Origin: Saprospiraceae bacterium | Lineage (GTDB): Bacteria; Bacteroidota; Bacteroidia; Chitinophagales; Saprospiraceae | Direction of reading: 5' to 3' | DNA: 52,001 nucleotides | Assembly (NCBI GenBank): GCA_019694295.1 | Contig: JAIBCG010000014.1 | Coordinates: forward strand, 1-52,001 | Notes under the pieces: generated by a model | The model's input: the letters and a program-made list of their open reading frames with translations, nothing else | Database searches by the model: none | Told to the model about the DNA's origin: nothing | In this document: in pieces, positions 36,501 through 45,552 of the stretch | Layout of the letters: each line of letters starts with the position of its first letter | Numbering within the stretch: the first letter of the stretch is position 1 | Position numbers and translations under genes: made by a program

Positions 36501-39500
36501 TTATATTGATATGGTTTTACACCTCCTTGACTCTGTACATCGATATAAGCGTCGGTAAAGCCAAAGCATGAAGGCTTCTGAATAAAAGGCACTGAAGTGA
36601 GCTGAGTAGGTTGCTTGACGTAGAAGGTATCTGTGACAGAGCAGTTTTTGTTATCAGAAATGAAAAGTGTATAAATACCTGCCGACAATGATGTTGCATT
36701 TGGACCGGTAGCTGCATTACCTATCCAATTGTAGGTATAAACACCACTTCCGCCGAAAGCTTCAACAGAAATACTGCCATCGCTTAACCCGAAGCAACTC
36801 ACATCTTTGACAGTTTTACTAATCGTTATGGGTGGTGCTGTCTTTATATCGGCCTGTATGGTATCTTTACAACCATTGCCATCCTGAATGATGATGGAAT
36901 AAGCACCAGAGGCAAGATTGGTGAATGTACCGTTGCTGACAGGGTTTGCACCATTGAGGCTATAGCTGAGCGATCCGGTTGCATTTGTAACCGTTAATTT
37001 TATTTCACCGTCTTTTGTTCCGATACAAGATTCTGGAGTGGTTGTTATTACGGTAAGCAATCCGCAATCATTAATGGAGGCAGATACTGTTGCTATTTCA
37101 TTAGGGCAGGCTTTGACTCCTGAAGAAACTTTCACACTAAAGTTGATGACCGTACCCGGTGGCAAATTTGATAAAGTATGACTTAATGCTCCGTTCGGTG
37201 TAGTCCAGGCTTGTCCGTTAATGCTTACCTCATAACCTGAAGCACCGGCAATGGCTGTCCAATTGAAAACAATCGTGCCTCCAGGTAAGACATTGTAACT
37301 TACAACAGGAGCAGCAAAGGCAGGTAAAACGTTCAGTTTAAATGATTTTGAATCTCCACAACCATAGTCATCAAATGTAAAAAGTGTCACAACATCATTC
37401 TTACTTGCTGCAATGCTTACTTTCTGGCAAGTGTCACAATCTATCAGTGAACTGCTTTGCCAACTGTAATGAAGATTATTGATAATATTAAAATCAAGAT
37501 TGGCTTCTGTCAGTATAAATCTGTCTCCTACCGGCTTTTTTACTCTTATTCGCCAATCTCCTTTTACTTTGCAATCTGTAAGTTGTACAAAATCGTTTGC
37601 CGGTTTGAAATTTCCGGTATAGCTACCACTACCGCTTGTGACAGGATTAAGGGATGAAGGCAGAAAACAGGTTTGTGTAATAGCGTTGGCATTAATATCA
37701 TTTTGTGCATAAAGTAAAATCTCCTTGCCATCCGGACTCACAAGACTGAGATCAGTTTTGGACAAATCTGTTCCTTCAGCCGTTAGGCACACCGAATTTA
37801 TGAGTGTTGAAATGTTGAGCGTAGAAGGAAAGTTATACAGACTCACCGGAATGTTAAATTCCTTGTAACTAAGTTCTGTGTTCACTTCTGATGACATAAT
37901 CGAAAAATCTGACTTTGTCTGCAGGCCACCCGGTTGTGTTTCAGCCTGGATGACGAGTTGTTCGCTTGCACAGATATCCTGATCTGCCATATCGAGAAGC
38001 TGGATATTGCATTGGCCACACTTGGTATCAAGTTCGGGCCTTACCTGAAGATTAACAGGATAATCGAACGTACAACCGTTATCATCTGTCACCTCCCATA
38101 CGTGTGTGATGGCTCCTGGCGCAATACCTTCTGTTGACATTGAGTCGGCTGACTGTGACAGCAGGGTTTCGTTCGGCAGCCATTTGCTTGATGTAATATT
38201 GTTGGTAAATGAATCAACCGGAGGGTAAAGATCCGGATTGAACTGCATAGACCAATAAAATAGGTAGCCGTTATCATTATTCCAGAGGTCTTTAACAGAT
38301 ATTGTCCAAAGACCGTCAATCGGGCATCCATAGAGGTTTTCGAATGATTGGTACGGTGCATAAACACCTGCCGGGAGTGTTTTGGGGCTGTTTTTAAGAA
38401 CATAATCATTCCATGTACCATTCGGTGCGCCCATCTGCCAACAGTACAAATATCCAAGCCCCGGTATAGGATCCGGGAGGAGTTCATCATCTTCTACCGG
38501 CTCACCGAGATGTACCACTCCAGTTTTTTTGCCTTGTTCCTGAAGAATTATTTTTTGTCCGCTTGGACATGTGAGTGTGATTTCGATATCACTAAGGAAA
38601 GAATGCTCTACAGTGATGCATACCTGATCGAGATCGTCCGGGTCATCAATTATTTCTGTTGGGTTAAATTTGCCTATAAACAAAACAGATGAGAAGGCCT
38701 GCCCTGTACCATCAGGCAACGCAACAGAATCTATCACATAATCTTGCTGTGGAAAAAACGCCCAATTTTCGTTAAGTGTCAGATCTTTTGATTTGTCAAG
38801 ATTGATGGCTGTACTTATATCCAGTTGGTCGTTAACACAGATGAGTTTTTCAAAATTATTTTCAAAAAACGTTGGTTTAGGAGCAACTCTGAGCTTTTGT
38901 AATGCAAGATTCTGGCTTTTACAGCCAAGTGTATCGGTTATAAGGAGGTTGACCGAATGCCCACCTTCTGTAAATACAGGTACATTATAAGTTTCAGTTG
39001 TAGCAGCAAGATGATTATCAAGATACCATTCATACTTACAAGCACCGGCTTTTTGGAAATAATTCTGATTATTTTGTGGAAAAGCAGCTACTGCTTTGAG
39101 TTCTATTGCCTCACCGGCACATAAATCAATTACTGCATTGACCCCATTAGGGTTATTGGCAGAAGTAATGGATGCCACCACGTCCTGGCAAACAGGCTTA
39201 CAAGATATTTCGCCAATGAATCCTGAACCCTGAAGAAAATTGTCGGACGTGAAGACCAATGTGAGACAACCGGCCGGGTTATTTTTTGTTGATTGAATGA
39301 CGTAAGGGAAATTTCCTGTTTGTGCAGAACACGAGAGTAAAGGAAAATTTGTATTGATACCATCGTAAATACAGAGTTCGTCTCCGGGCTTCAAGTCAGA
39401 AGTTTTGAAAGCGATCTGTAATAAAGAATATTGTGGATTATCTGAACAAATAGTAGTGGTGAATTTTTCATTTTTACCGTAGTTGCCGGATGAGCCGCCT

Positions 39501-39655
39501 GAGTCCGTAATCTGGCCTGAACAAGTATAGATATTCCCGTTGAACATCTTGTACTCCTGAGCATAAGAAGCAAAACCAGTGAGTAATATCACAAGAAATG
39601 CAAGACTACACTTCCGAATGATTAGTGGCATGATGGTAGGTGTATGTTTTTTCAT
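33524..39655 (-). CDS. Giant SprB-repeat surface protein with T9SS type-B sorting domain
   Basis: A 2043-residue exported protein. Signal peptide 1-32 (ends GFASYAQ). Domains in order: CUB-like (about 50-155), two proprotein-convertase P-like domains (about 333-472 and 583-725), a fibronectin III domain (about 775-860), then 13 consecutive SprB-type repeats of about 75 residues (861-1866), each with an SC..DG start, a Y.W.NG core and a TDxxGC end. A PKD-like segment follows and finally the type-B domain, starting VFVPTAFSPNNDGVNDYLSI and ending ETTLIR. Likely a gliding or adhesion filament exported with its porP/sprF partner. No frameshift or repeat collapse is visible. Confidence 0.93.
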   Translation of the reverse strand: MKKHTPTIMPLIIRKCSLAFLVILLTGFASYAQEYKMFNGNIYTCSGQITDSGGSSGNYGKNEKFTTTICSDNPQYSLLQIAFKTSDLKPGDELCIYDGINTNFPLLSCSAQTGNFPYVIQSTKNNPAGCLTLVFTSDNFLQGSGFIGEISCKPVCQDVVASITSANNPNGVNAVIDLCAGEAIELKAVAAFPQNNQNYFQKAGACKYEWYLDNHLAATTETYNVPVFTEGGHSVNLLITDTLGCKSQNLALQKLRVAPKPTFFENNFEKLICVNDQLDISTAINLDKSKDLTLNENWAFFPQQDYVIDSVALPDGTGQAFSSVLFIGKFNPTEIIDDPDDLDQVCITVEHSFLSDIEITLTCPSGQKIILQEQGKKTGVVHLGEPVEDDELLPDPIPGLGYLYCWQMGAPNGTWNDYVLKNSPKTLPAGVYAPYQSFENLYGCPIDGLWTISVKDLWNNDNGYLFYWSMQFNPDLYPPVDSFTNNITSSKWLPNETLLSQSADSMSTEGIAPGAITHVWEVTDDNGCTFDYPVNLQVRPELDTKCGQCNIQLLDMADQDICASEQLVIQAETQPGGLQTKSDFSIMSSEVNTELSYKEFNIPVSLYNFPSTLNISTLINSVCLTAEGTDLSKTDLSLVSPDGKEILLYAQNDINANAITQTCFLPSSLNPVTSGSGSYTGNFKPANDFVQLTDCKVKGDWRIRVKKPVGDRFILTEANLDFNIINNLHYSWQSSSLIDCDTCQKVSIAASKNDVVTLFTFDDYGCGDSKSFKLNVLPAFAAPVVSYNVLPGGTIVFNWTAIAGASGYEVSINGQAWTTPNGALSHTLSNLPPGTVINFSVKVSSGVKACPNEIATVSASINDCGLLTVITTTPESCIGTKDGEIKLTVTNATGSLSYSLNGANPVSNGTFTNLASGAYSIIIQDGNGCKDTIQADIKTAPPITISKTVKDVSCFGLSDGSISVEAFGGSGVYTYNWIGNAATGPNATSLSAGIYTLFISDNKNCSVTDTFYVKQPTQLTSVPFIQKPSCFGFTDAYIDVQSQGGVKPYQYNWSDGSGQGIKTGLGAGTYKVTITDVNGCSVVKNILVTQPAALKDTVDVIQPSCFGDANGSIEIKLGGGTSPYSFNWNEFPLNNSSKVNGLSSGKYSVTASDANGCKVAKTVTLVEPAKVEAIADAEDESCPGLNDAMAEIVISSGKGPFTYTWPNGVTANGNKAMNLLPGNYSVEVANAKGCKTTVNFTVNAAAPFAGFVDAPLIDCKSTSGIATVVITDGVAPYTYLWNDPLAQTTSQATSLATGNYKVSITDSRNCQLVLDANVTSNDPVLVDQISVNNTSCNNTTDGSAQLSFKGGTLPYTITWNNGIPANDFNPQNLASGTYEYIVTDNVGCTLKGDIIINAPEPAILTAQSTDAACKFGATGKIDLTVTGGTPPYAASWSNGASGLNIDKLTAGAYTVTVTDNKNCNYTQLFSISEPAEEFTIEATQKYVSCYGQKQGVAEVKMLSGSGTIATVLWNTAATVQTIKYLAPGNYSVTVTDSYSCKQSKSINVNEWQAVTFDVTTTKPTCNNTTDGKIIVTNINGGAGAGDLANYQVSWNNQVPGQNFTQKNLACGQNVTIKVIDQQGCATTKDVGVPVTQAIDYIVTEKEPTCYQSKDGVVEIKNVSGGSTPYTFKWNTGATSPLIAALPSGVYNCTITDANACQRNVSASISEPEPIKLNGNVINPVCEYDSNGSISLNPAGGNAPYKYQWANGSTTSSITGLTQGNFVLTVTDITGCSITSTFAVKAQNQIESEVEILAAACFEESTGAASINVTEGKAPLQYSLNGQPFSSDNYFEKLPAGKYEATIKDKDGCTDKLQFEIKSGADFTIDKIQDMSVEYGKNLEVTPNIALNGQVSYKWNTINVAKAVCDTCLRLDLTPQQDGYVWLLVTDENGCYKEVKFFIDVIKDYKVFVPTAFSPNNDGVNDYLSIFAKDGIQVAEIKVFDQWGELVYSVDKPEMNQESKGWDGSFYGRPMNTGVFVWVLKAIYPDGSEEILSGETTLIR
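34055..37075 (-). repeat. 13 tandem SprB-type protein repeats
   Basis: About 3.0 kb of coding sequence made of 13 units of roughly 225 bases. The copies are clearly homologous as protein (Cys-x-Asp/Asn-Gly start, GG..PY.Y.W core, G.Y.V.VTD..GC end) but well diverged as DNA, so the array is old and not prone to recent slippage. Confidence 0.85.
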
Positions 39656-40076
39656 ATTCCGGCTTTAGGCGTTTGTGTAGTTAGTTAAAGACCGAAAATT
39701 CATACCCTTGATATCAAGCATATTCATGTTGTTATTTATTCCCCTCAAAATCAATACTACAAGCATAATAAATTAAGCATTTATTAGTTAAAAATCCTAA
39801 TCTGGTAGTTTTGATATGTTCAAGGATGACCTGAATTTTTATACCAAATACCTTACCAAAGTTAAGGCTCTTTAAAAATTTTAACATTTACCACTTATTC
39901 ACAGGCTGTTAAAGGGCATTCAACGGCACATTTGAATAATGAAAAGGAATCATCCTTCCTTCCTTAAATCAACGAATATCATCATGTTTAAATACAGAAA
40001 CTTAGATACTCTTTGTTCGGTTTTTGTTATTTGTTATATGGTTTTTGGGTTCAATTTGTTGGTAAATCTGAATAGC
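39656..40076. other. Intergenic region with candidate promoter and long leader of the giant gene
   Basis: No convincing gene is seen. A -7 box lies at 39857-39864 on the minus strand, about 200 bases before the start of the giant gene. A hairpin-like element AATAAAT / ATTTATT occurs near 39767-39785. The right half (about 39940-40076) has short open frames without support. Confidence 0.5.
39857..39864 (-). promoter_or_regulatory. -7 promoter box (TAACTTTG) upstream of the giant gene
   Basis: Minus-strand TAACTTTG, a perfect TAnnTTTG. If used, the mRNA leader would be about 200 bases, much longer than the 16-48 bases at most other genes in the window. Confidence 0.35.
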
Positions 40077-41321
40077 TCAGGACCTTTCTTCACATACGGC
40101 AACGATGTTAATGATAGTTTCTACTGCCTTCTGCATATCCTGAACTGTTACAAATTCCTGTCTTGAATGGATTGCCATTTCGCCTGCAAAGAGATTAGGG
40201 CAAGGAAGTCCCATAAATGAAAGCCTTGATCCGTCAGTTCCACCTCTGATACTGCCAAGCTGTGGTTTCAGCCCACTTCTTTTGATGGCTTCTTTGGCAT
40301 ATTCTATAATTTCCGGTCTGCCGGATACTATTTGCTTCATATTTCGATACTGCTCGAATACTTCAAGTTTTGCAGATGAATGTGGATAACGCAGCAGCAC
40401 CTTATCCATCACTTTGCGAAGAATTTCTGATTTTTCTTTCAACAAATCTTCTTCAAAATCACGCAGAATAAAGGTAATTTTTGCATTTTCAAGTCCACCT
40501 TCTATTTTTACCGGATGGATGAACCCTTGTTTTTTCTGAGTTGTCTCTGGGGTAAGTCGGTGTTTTGGTAGTGCAGATACAATATCAGATGCTATTTTAA
40601 CAGCATTTTCCATTTTGCCCTTAGCATAGCCCGGGTGTGCTGCTACGCCTTGTATGGTTATGACAGCACCATCTGCTGAAAATGTTTCGTCTTCCAATGT
40701 ACCGATTGGGCCACCATCAAGCGTGTAGCCAAAATCGGCACCAAGTTTTTTGATATCAACTTCATCCACACCACGGCCGATTTCTTCATCAGGCGTAAAC
40801 AGAAGTCTGATTTTACCGTGTTTGATAGAAGGATTGTTGATTAGCTGGTATGCTGCATCCATTATTTCTGCTACACCGGCCTTGTCATCACCTCCCAACA
40901 AAGTAAGTCCGCTTGCGGTAATGATGTCATGACCTATTTTATCCTTCAGGTAAGGATAATCGGTCATACGTATTACTACCGAAGTATCATCGGGTAACAC
41001 AATATCCTGTCCTTGGTAATTACTGTGGATGATAGGCTTGACGCCAGTACCGCTGGCATCCGGAGCGGTGTCAACATGAGCACAGAAACATATAACAGGT
41101 ACATTTTTCTTTGATGTAGTGGCCGGAATAGTTGCATACACATAACCAAATTCGTCGAGCTCTACATCACTGAGGCCCATTTCTTTCAGCTCTTGTACAA
41201 GAACTTTTGATAAGTCAAGTTGTTTTAAAGTAGAGGGTTGCGATGTGCTTACCGGATCTGACTGGGTATCTATCTGCACATATTTTATGAATCTGTCTTT
41301 GACTGTAAAATTCATTTTCAT
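40077..41321 (-). CDS. pepT: Peptidase T (tripeptide aminopeptidase, M20 family)
   Basis: Cytoplasmic zinc enzyme that removes the N-terminal residue from tripeptides. A 414-residue protein with the M20 ligand set: FCAHVDTAPD (His, and catalytic Asp), LLGGDDKAG (bridging Asp), FTPDEEIGRG (catalytic Glu-Glu), GYTLDGG (Asp) and AIHSRQEFV near the C-terminus (His). The substrate-binding GGTDGSRLSFMGLPCPNLFAG is typical of PepT. Candidate starts are TTG 41333, ATG 41321 and ATG 41315; I use 41321, 23 bases after the -7 box at 41345-41352. Confidence 0.94.
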   Translation of the reverse strand: MKMNFTVKDRFIKYVQIDTQSDPVSTSQPSTLKQLDLSKVLVQELKEMGLSDVELDEFGYVYATIPATTSKKNVPVICFCAHVDTAPDASGTGVKPIIHSNYQGQDIVLPDDTSVVIRMTDYPYLKDKIGHDIITASGLTLLGGDDKAGVAEIMDAAYQLINNPSIKHGKIRLLFTPDEEIGRGVDEVDIKKLGADFGYTLDGGPIGTLEDETFSADGAVITIQGVAAHPGYAKGKMENAVKIASDIVSALPKHRLTPETTQKKQGFIHPVKIEGGLENAKITFILRDFEEDLLKEKSEILRKVMDKVLLRYPHSSAKLEVFEQYRNMKQIVSGRPEIIEYAKEAIKRSGLKPQLGSIRGGTDGSRLSFMGLPCPNLFAGEMAIHSRQEFVTVQDMQKAVETIINIVAVCEERS

Positions 41322-41344
41322 TTCTTGGAGCAACTAATCAGCGA

Positions 41345-41352
41345 CAAATGTA
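41345..41352 (-). promoter_or_regulatory. -7 promoter box (TACATTTG) of pepT
   Basis: Minus-strand TACATTTG fits TAnnTTTG, 23 bases before the ATG at 41321. Confidence 0.5.
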
Positions 41353-41396
41353 ATCAATAAATTTCAATAAAAAGCAAAACCATGGAAACTTTTCGG

Positions 41397-41404
41397 TATT
41401 TTTG
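41397..41404 (+). promoter_or_regulatory. -7 promoter box (TATTTTTG) of the subtilisin-like gene
   Basis: Perfect TAnnTTTG, 42 bases before the ATG at 41447. It is divergent from the pepT promoter. Confidence 0.5.
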
Positions 41405-41446
41405 TATAGTAAATCAGGCAATTAGAAATAAGAAAATATTTATATT

Positions 41447-44400
41447 ATGAAAATTCTGTACTATACTGCTTTGATTATTATTTTGTCAACTTCGGCATTT
41501 TCGCAGCAATTGCCAAATTTATCACTAAAAACAGGTGAAATATTTTTCAAAAATTTTGAACAATCTGAATGTCACGAGCTACCACATTACCGTGGCTATA
41601 TTTATGGTATTGTACGGTTTGACCAAATACCGAACCACTTTCATCTTACAAGAATCAAGAAATCTGGCCTTGAATTGTCTGAATTTCTAGGACAAACTGC
41701 ATATTTGTGCCGCTTCAAACAAGATGATTTAGAAAATATCAGACAACTCAATTTAGTGACAGGGTTAGCAACATTGCACCCGGAACGAAAAATTACCTCG
41801 ACCTTGAGGGAAAAGTTTATCAAAAAAACATCCGAGAAAAAAGTCCATTTTTCTATCAACATCGCACTTTCTGGTGTCACAGAAGCTCAGCATTTCGTTA
41901 CAGAAATGAAGGCAGCAGGCATTGTTCTGTTCCAAAACGGCAATGCCGAACATTTGTTAAAAGGCAGCCTTACAAGCGAACAAATATACAAGGTGGCAAC
42001 TCATCCGTATGTAGTATTGATTGACAATCAAGCTCCTCCGGGAGAGAAAGAAGACCTTACAGCAAGGAACCTTCACCGTACAAGTGCCATAGATCAGCAG
42101 TTTGCACAAGGGCTCCATTATGATGGCACGGGTGTAAATGTTCTGGTAAGAGATGATGGCAAAATAGGCCCTCATATAGACTATCAAGGTCGGACAAATC
42201 AATATTACGCCAAAGGTGACGGTGAAAATTCTACCCATGGCGATATGGTTTCGGGCATCTTAATGGGAGCCGGCAATCTGAATCCTGACGTTTCTGGTAT
42301 GGCAAGAGGCGCTTTTTTGTATATTACTAATTACGAATCGGAATTTACGGATGTCACCATGCAACTCTATGCTCAAAACAACGTGTTGGTCACATCAAGC
42401 TCCTACAGTGACGGCTGCAACACCGGCTACACCATGAACGCTCAGACTACAGACAAGCAGATATTTAACAATCCGGATCTAATACATGTATTTTCAGCCG
42501 GCAATTCGGGGCAAAATGACTGTAACTATGGTGCAGGGGCAGGATGGGGCAATATTACAGGAGGACATAAGTCGGGGAAAAATTCTATTGCCACCGGTAA
42601 TGTTAATCAGAACGGTGGAATTGACATAACGAGTAGTCGTGGACCCGCGTATGATGGCAGAATAAAACCTGATATATGTGCAAACGGTACCGACCAGCTT
42701 TCTACGTACCCAAACAATACGATTAACACCGGTGGAGGTACAAGTGCAGCCGCTCCCGGCATCAGTGGCTCCATCGCCCAGCTCATTCACAGTTACCGCG
42801 ACATGAACAATGGTGCTACACCACCTTCGGCACTCATCAAGGCATCAATGCTTAACACAGCCACCGATCTGGGCAATCCAGGTCCTGATTTTACTTATGG
42901 TTGGGGTCTGGTAAATACTCGAAAGGCTTATGAACTGCTGAAAGCTAAGCAGTATAAGGAAATTGATCTGTCTGATTCTGAACAAAAAGAATGGAAAATA
43001 TCCGTGCCCAACGGCACTGCTAGTCTGAGAGTAATGGTTTACTGGGCAGACAAGGAGGCTTCGGTACTGGCAACAAAAGCTTTGGTTAATGATATAGATA
43101 TGCAGGTAATATCTGAAGATAATACCATGTACCTTCCTTACGTCCTTGACAACACTCCTGACCCGGTGAAACTATCGAGTCCTGCTAAGACAGGCTCTGA
43201 TCATTTAAATAATATGGAACAGGTAGAGATTTTCAATCCTTCACAGGGCGATTATACTGTCCAACTTTATGGTTTTCAAATTCCCTTTGGTACTGTCAAG
43301 GCATGGTTAGTTTATGAAATGAGCTCTACCACGCCAGTCCTTACATATCCGAATGGAGGCGAATCATTTAACCCGGGAGAAAACATCTACATTCATTGGG
43401 ATGCAATAGGTAATACCGGCAATTATACTATTGATTATTCAGCAGATAATGGCAAGAGCTGGAATCAGGTAAAAACAGTAGGTGGCAATCAAAAACGTAC
43501 CATTTGGAAAGTACCTGATTCGCCAGTGGACAGTGCATTGCTCAGAATAAACCGAAATGGCGAATCTGACATTGTACAGGCACCATTCACTATCTTAAAA
43601 CAAGTTAGCGATCTTACAATTGACAATATCTGTCCGACAACCGCACAACTAAGCTGGAGCAATATAGTGGGCGCTTCGAAATATGTATTGTATGAACTGA
43701 AAGAAAAATACATGGAACCTTTTGATACAGTCACAAGCAATACTGCCATCATCAACAACTATCCCGGGAATGTACGATGGATAAGCGTCCGGCCAATCTC
43801 ACAAAGCGGTATGCCTGGCAAACGAAGTGTGGCAACTAAGCTACATAAGCTCTTGAACTGTAAACAACAACACGACATAGCCATTTATGCTGATACGAGT
43901 ACAAAAATCAATCAAGTATTGTGCGGCCCAACACAACAGGTGCTTGGTGTAATGTTAAAAAATGAAGGCAGCGATACGGTCAAACAAATAAACCTACATT
44001 ATATCATTGACCAAAACCCAGTAAAAACCAAGCATTTCAGCACAATGATAGCTCCTGACAGCAGTATGGTTTTTCATCTTGACACCATTATCCCGTTGCA
44101 GTCCTATCAATTTACAATGAACGTCTGGGCTGACATACCAGGTGAAACAGCACATTTTAACGACAGTCTTCTTCTGAATTTCAACTGGCAGGTTCAAGAT
44201 TCGGAAGGGGCAGACCTACCCTACTCACAGGATTTTGAATCGGATGATTTTCCACCTATATTTTGGACTACTTTGAGTCTTAATCCGGAAGTAAACTGGG
44301 ACACATTGAGTTGTATTGGCATCAACGGGCAGCAGACAAGAGCGGCTTGGATGAACAACTACAACAATTTTGCTACCGGCACAACGGATGATCTTATTAC

Positions 44401-45481
44401 CCAAAAATTTAACCTGACAAATACACAAAAAGCCTATCTAGTCTTTGATTATGCCTACACAGGTTTTGATAACACCTACAATGATACCTTGGAGGTAGAT
44501 ATTTCTAATGATTGCGGAAAAACCTACTTTCAAAAAATTATAAGAACAGGTGGCGGCGATTTACAAACAACTCCAAACCTTGAAACGACATTTGTGCCTG
44601 TCTCAGGATACCAGTGGGGGACTTCAGTTACAGATTTGGGCCAATACACCGGACAGTCTGTCAGCTTCAGATTCAGGAACATCAGTGGATATGGGAACTC
44701 GCTGTTTATCGATAACATCCGGGTTGTAAATAGTTATCCTATTGATCCAATGGTAGAATTCAGCTCTAATAAATATTGTTTTGGTCAACAGGATGAAATT
44801 AAATTTTTTGCAAGGCCGAAACCAAACGCGAAGTACCATTGGGATTTTGGCACAGGTGCTTTACCCACATTTTCTAGTGGCCCCGGACCACATTACGTAA
44901 AGTACACCACTCCGGGTAAAGAAAATGTATCATTAATTGTTATACCTAAGTTTGGTAATGCTGATACCATCTCGGTTACAGACATAGACGTTTATCCGGA
45001 AACGAATGCAGGTTTCACATTTGTAAAGAATGGATTTGAATACAGTTTCTCCGCTGATCAAGATATTACCTCATCTCAACATTTTTGGGAATTTGGCGAT
45101 TCGCAGACCTCGCAGGAAACAAATCCGGTTCATACCTATAGTACTTCAGGTACTTATATAGTAACGCATATTATTACAGACAGTTGTGGCACAGATACTT
45201 CCTCTCATGTTCTGAGAACGGTGTCAACAAATGATGAATTTGACCAAGGCTTGTTAGTTTATCCTAACCCCGCTTCAGCTGAAGTGTATATCATCTCAAA
45301 TAATACTATTCAGCATATTGAGCTTTACAACCTGATCGGACAATTGATGCCTATAAAGACGGCCAACAATCAGAAGCTCATCAAATTGGATACTTCACAA
45401 CTGAGTACAGGTATTTATTTCGTACATATAAAATTAGCTGATACCAATCTTGTCAGAAAAATTCAAATTATAAGAAACTAA
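41447..45481 (+). CDS. Subtilisin-like (S8) serine protease with PKD domain and T9SS sorting domain
   Basis: Secreted 1344-residue protease. Signal peptide 1-20 (ends AFSQ). Residues 21-200 are a propeptide-like region. The catalytic domain spans about 205-500: Asp236 in NVLVRDDG, His264 in NSTHGDMVSG, oxyanion Asn353 in SAGNSG and Ser433 in GGGTSAAAPGISG. After it come a proprotein-type beta domain (about 500-630), a domain starting YPNGGESFNPGENIYIHWD (about 645), a fibronectin-like region, a MAM-like jelly-roll with FDYAYTGFDNTYNDTLEV, and a PKD domain (FWEFGDSQTSQETNPVHTYS). The type-A T9SS domain is the last 80 residues from LLVYPNPASAEVYI. Probably degrades external protein. Confidence 0.93.
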   Translation: MKILYYTALIIILSTSAFSQQLPNLSLKTGEIFFKNFEQSECHELPHYRGYIYGIVRFDQIPNHFHLTRIKKSGLELSEFLGQTAYLCRFKQDDLENIRQLNLVTGLATLHPERKITSTLREKFIKKTSEKKVHFSINIALSGVTEAQHFVTEMKAAGIVLFQNGNAEHLLKGSLTSEQIYKVATHPYVVLIDNQAPPGEKEDLTARNLHRTSAIDQQFAQGLHYDGTGVNVLVRDDGKIGPHIDYQGRTNQYYAKGDGENSTHGDMVSGILMGAGNLNPDVSGMARGAFLYITNYESEFTDVTMQLYAQNNVLVTSSSYSDGCNTGYTMNAQTTDKQIFNNPDLIHVFSAGNSGQNDCNYGAGAGWGNITGGHKSGKNSIATGNVNQNGGIDITSSRGPAYDGRIKPDICANGTDQLSTYPNNTINTGGGTSAAAPGISGSIAQLIHSYRDMNNGATPPSALIKASMLNTATDLGNPGPDFTYGWGLVNTRKAYELLKAKQYKEIDLSDSEQKEWKISVPNGTASLRVMVYWADKEASVLATKALVNDIDMQVISEDNTMYLPYVLDNTPDPVKLSSPAKTGSDHLNNMEQVEIFNPSQGDYTVQLYGFQIPFGTVKAWLVYEMSSTTPVLTYPNGGESFNPGENIYIHWDAIGNTGNYTIDYSADNGKSWNQVKTVGGNQKRTIWKVPDSPVDSALLRINRNGESDIVQAPFTILKQVSDLTIDNICPTTAQLSWSNIVGASKYVLYELKEKYMEPFDTVTSNTAIINNYPGNVRWISVRPISQSGMPGKRSVATKLHKLLNCKQQHDIAIYADTSTKINQVLCGPTQQVLGVMLKNEGSDTVKQINLHYIIDQNPVKTKHFSTMIAPDSSMVFHLDTIIPLQSYQFTMNVWADIPGETAHFNDSLLLNFNWQVQDSEGADLPYSQDFESDDFPPIFWTTLSLNPEVNWDTLSCIGINGQQTRAAWMNNYNNFATGTTDDLITQKFNLTNTQKAYLVFDYAYTGFDNTYNDTLEVDISNDCGKTYFQKIIRTGGGDLQTTPNLETTFVPVSGYQWGTSVTDLGQYTGQSVSFRFRNISGYGNSLFIDNIRVVNSYPIDPMVEFSSNKYCFGQQDEIKFFARPKPNAKYHWDFGTGALPTFSSGPGPHYVKYTTPGKENVSLIVIPKFGNADTISVTDIDVYPETNAGFTFVKNGFEYSFSADQDITSSQHFWEFGDSQTSQETNPVHTYSTSGTYIVTHIITDSCGTDTSSHVLRTVSTNDEFDQGLLVYPNPASAEVYIISNNTIQHIELYNLIGQLMPIKTANNQKLIKLDTSQLSTGIYFVHIKLADTNLVRKIQIIRN

Positions 45482-45552
45482 AAATTTAAGAACATTCATA
45501 CAGAAATCTTGTTAAAGCAAGCAAACGATTATTAAACTAAAAACTTTTATTT

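Noticed and set aside
34055..37075. Tandem DNA repeat prone to slippage
   Set aside because: The repeat units are related as protein but strongly diverged in DNA sequence.
38348..38692. Plus-strand frame inside the giant gene
   Set aside because: Shadow of the SprB-repeat gene; no promoter or recognisable domain.
39939..40166. Plus-strand frame of 75 codons between the giant gene and pepT
   Set aside because: Overlaps the end of pepT, lacks a -7 box and looks like low-complexity AT-rich translation.
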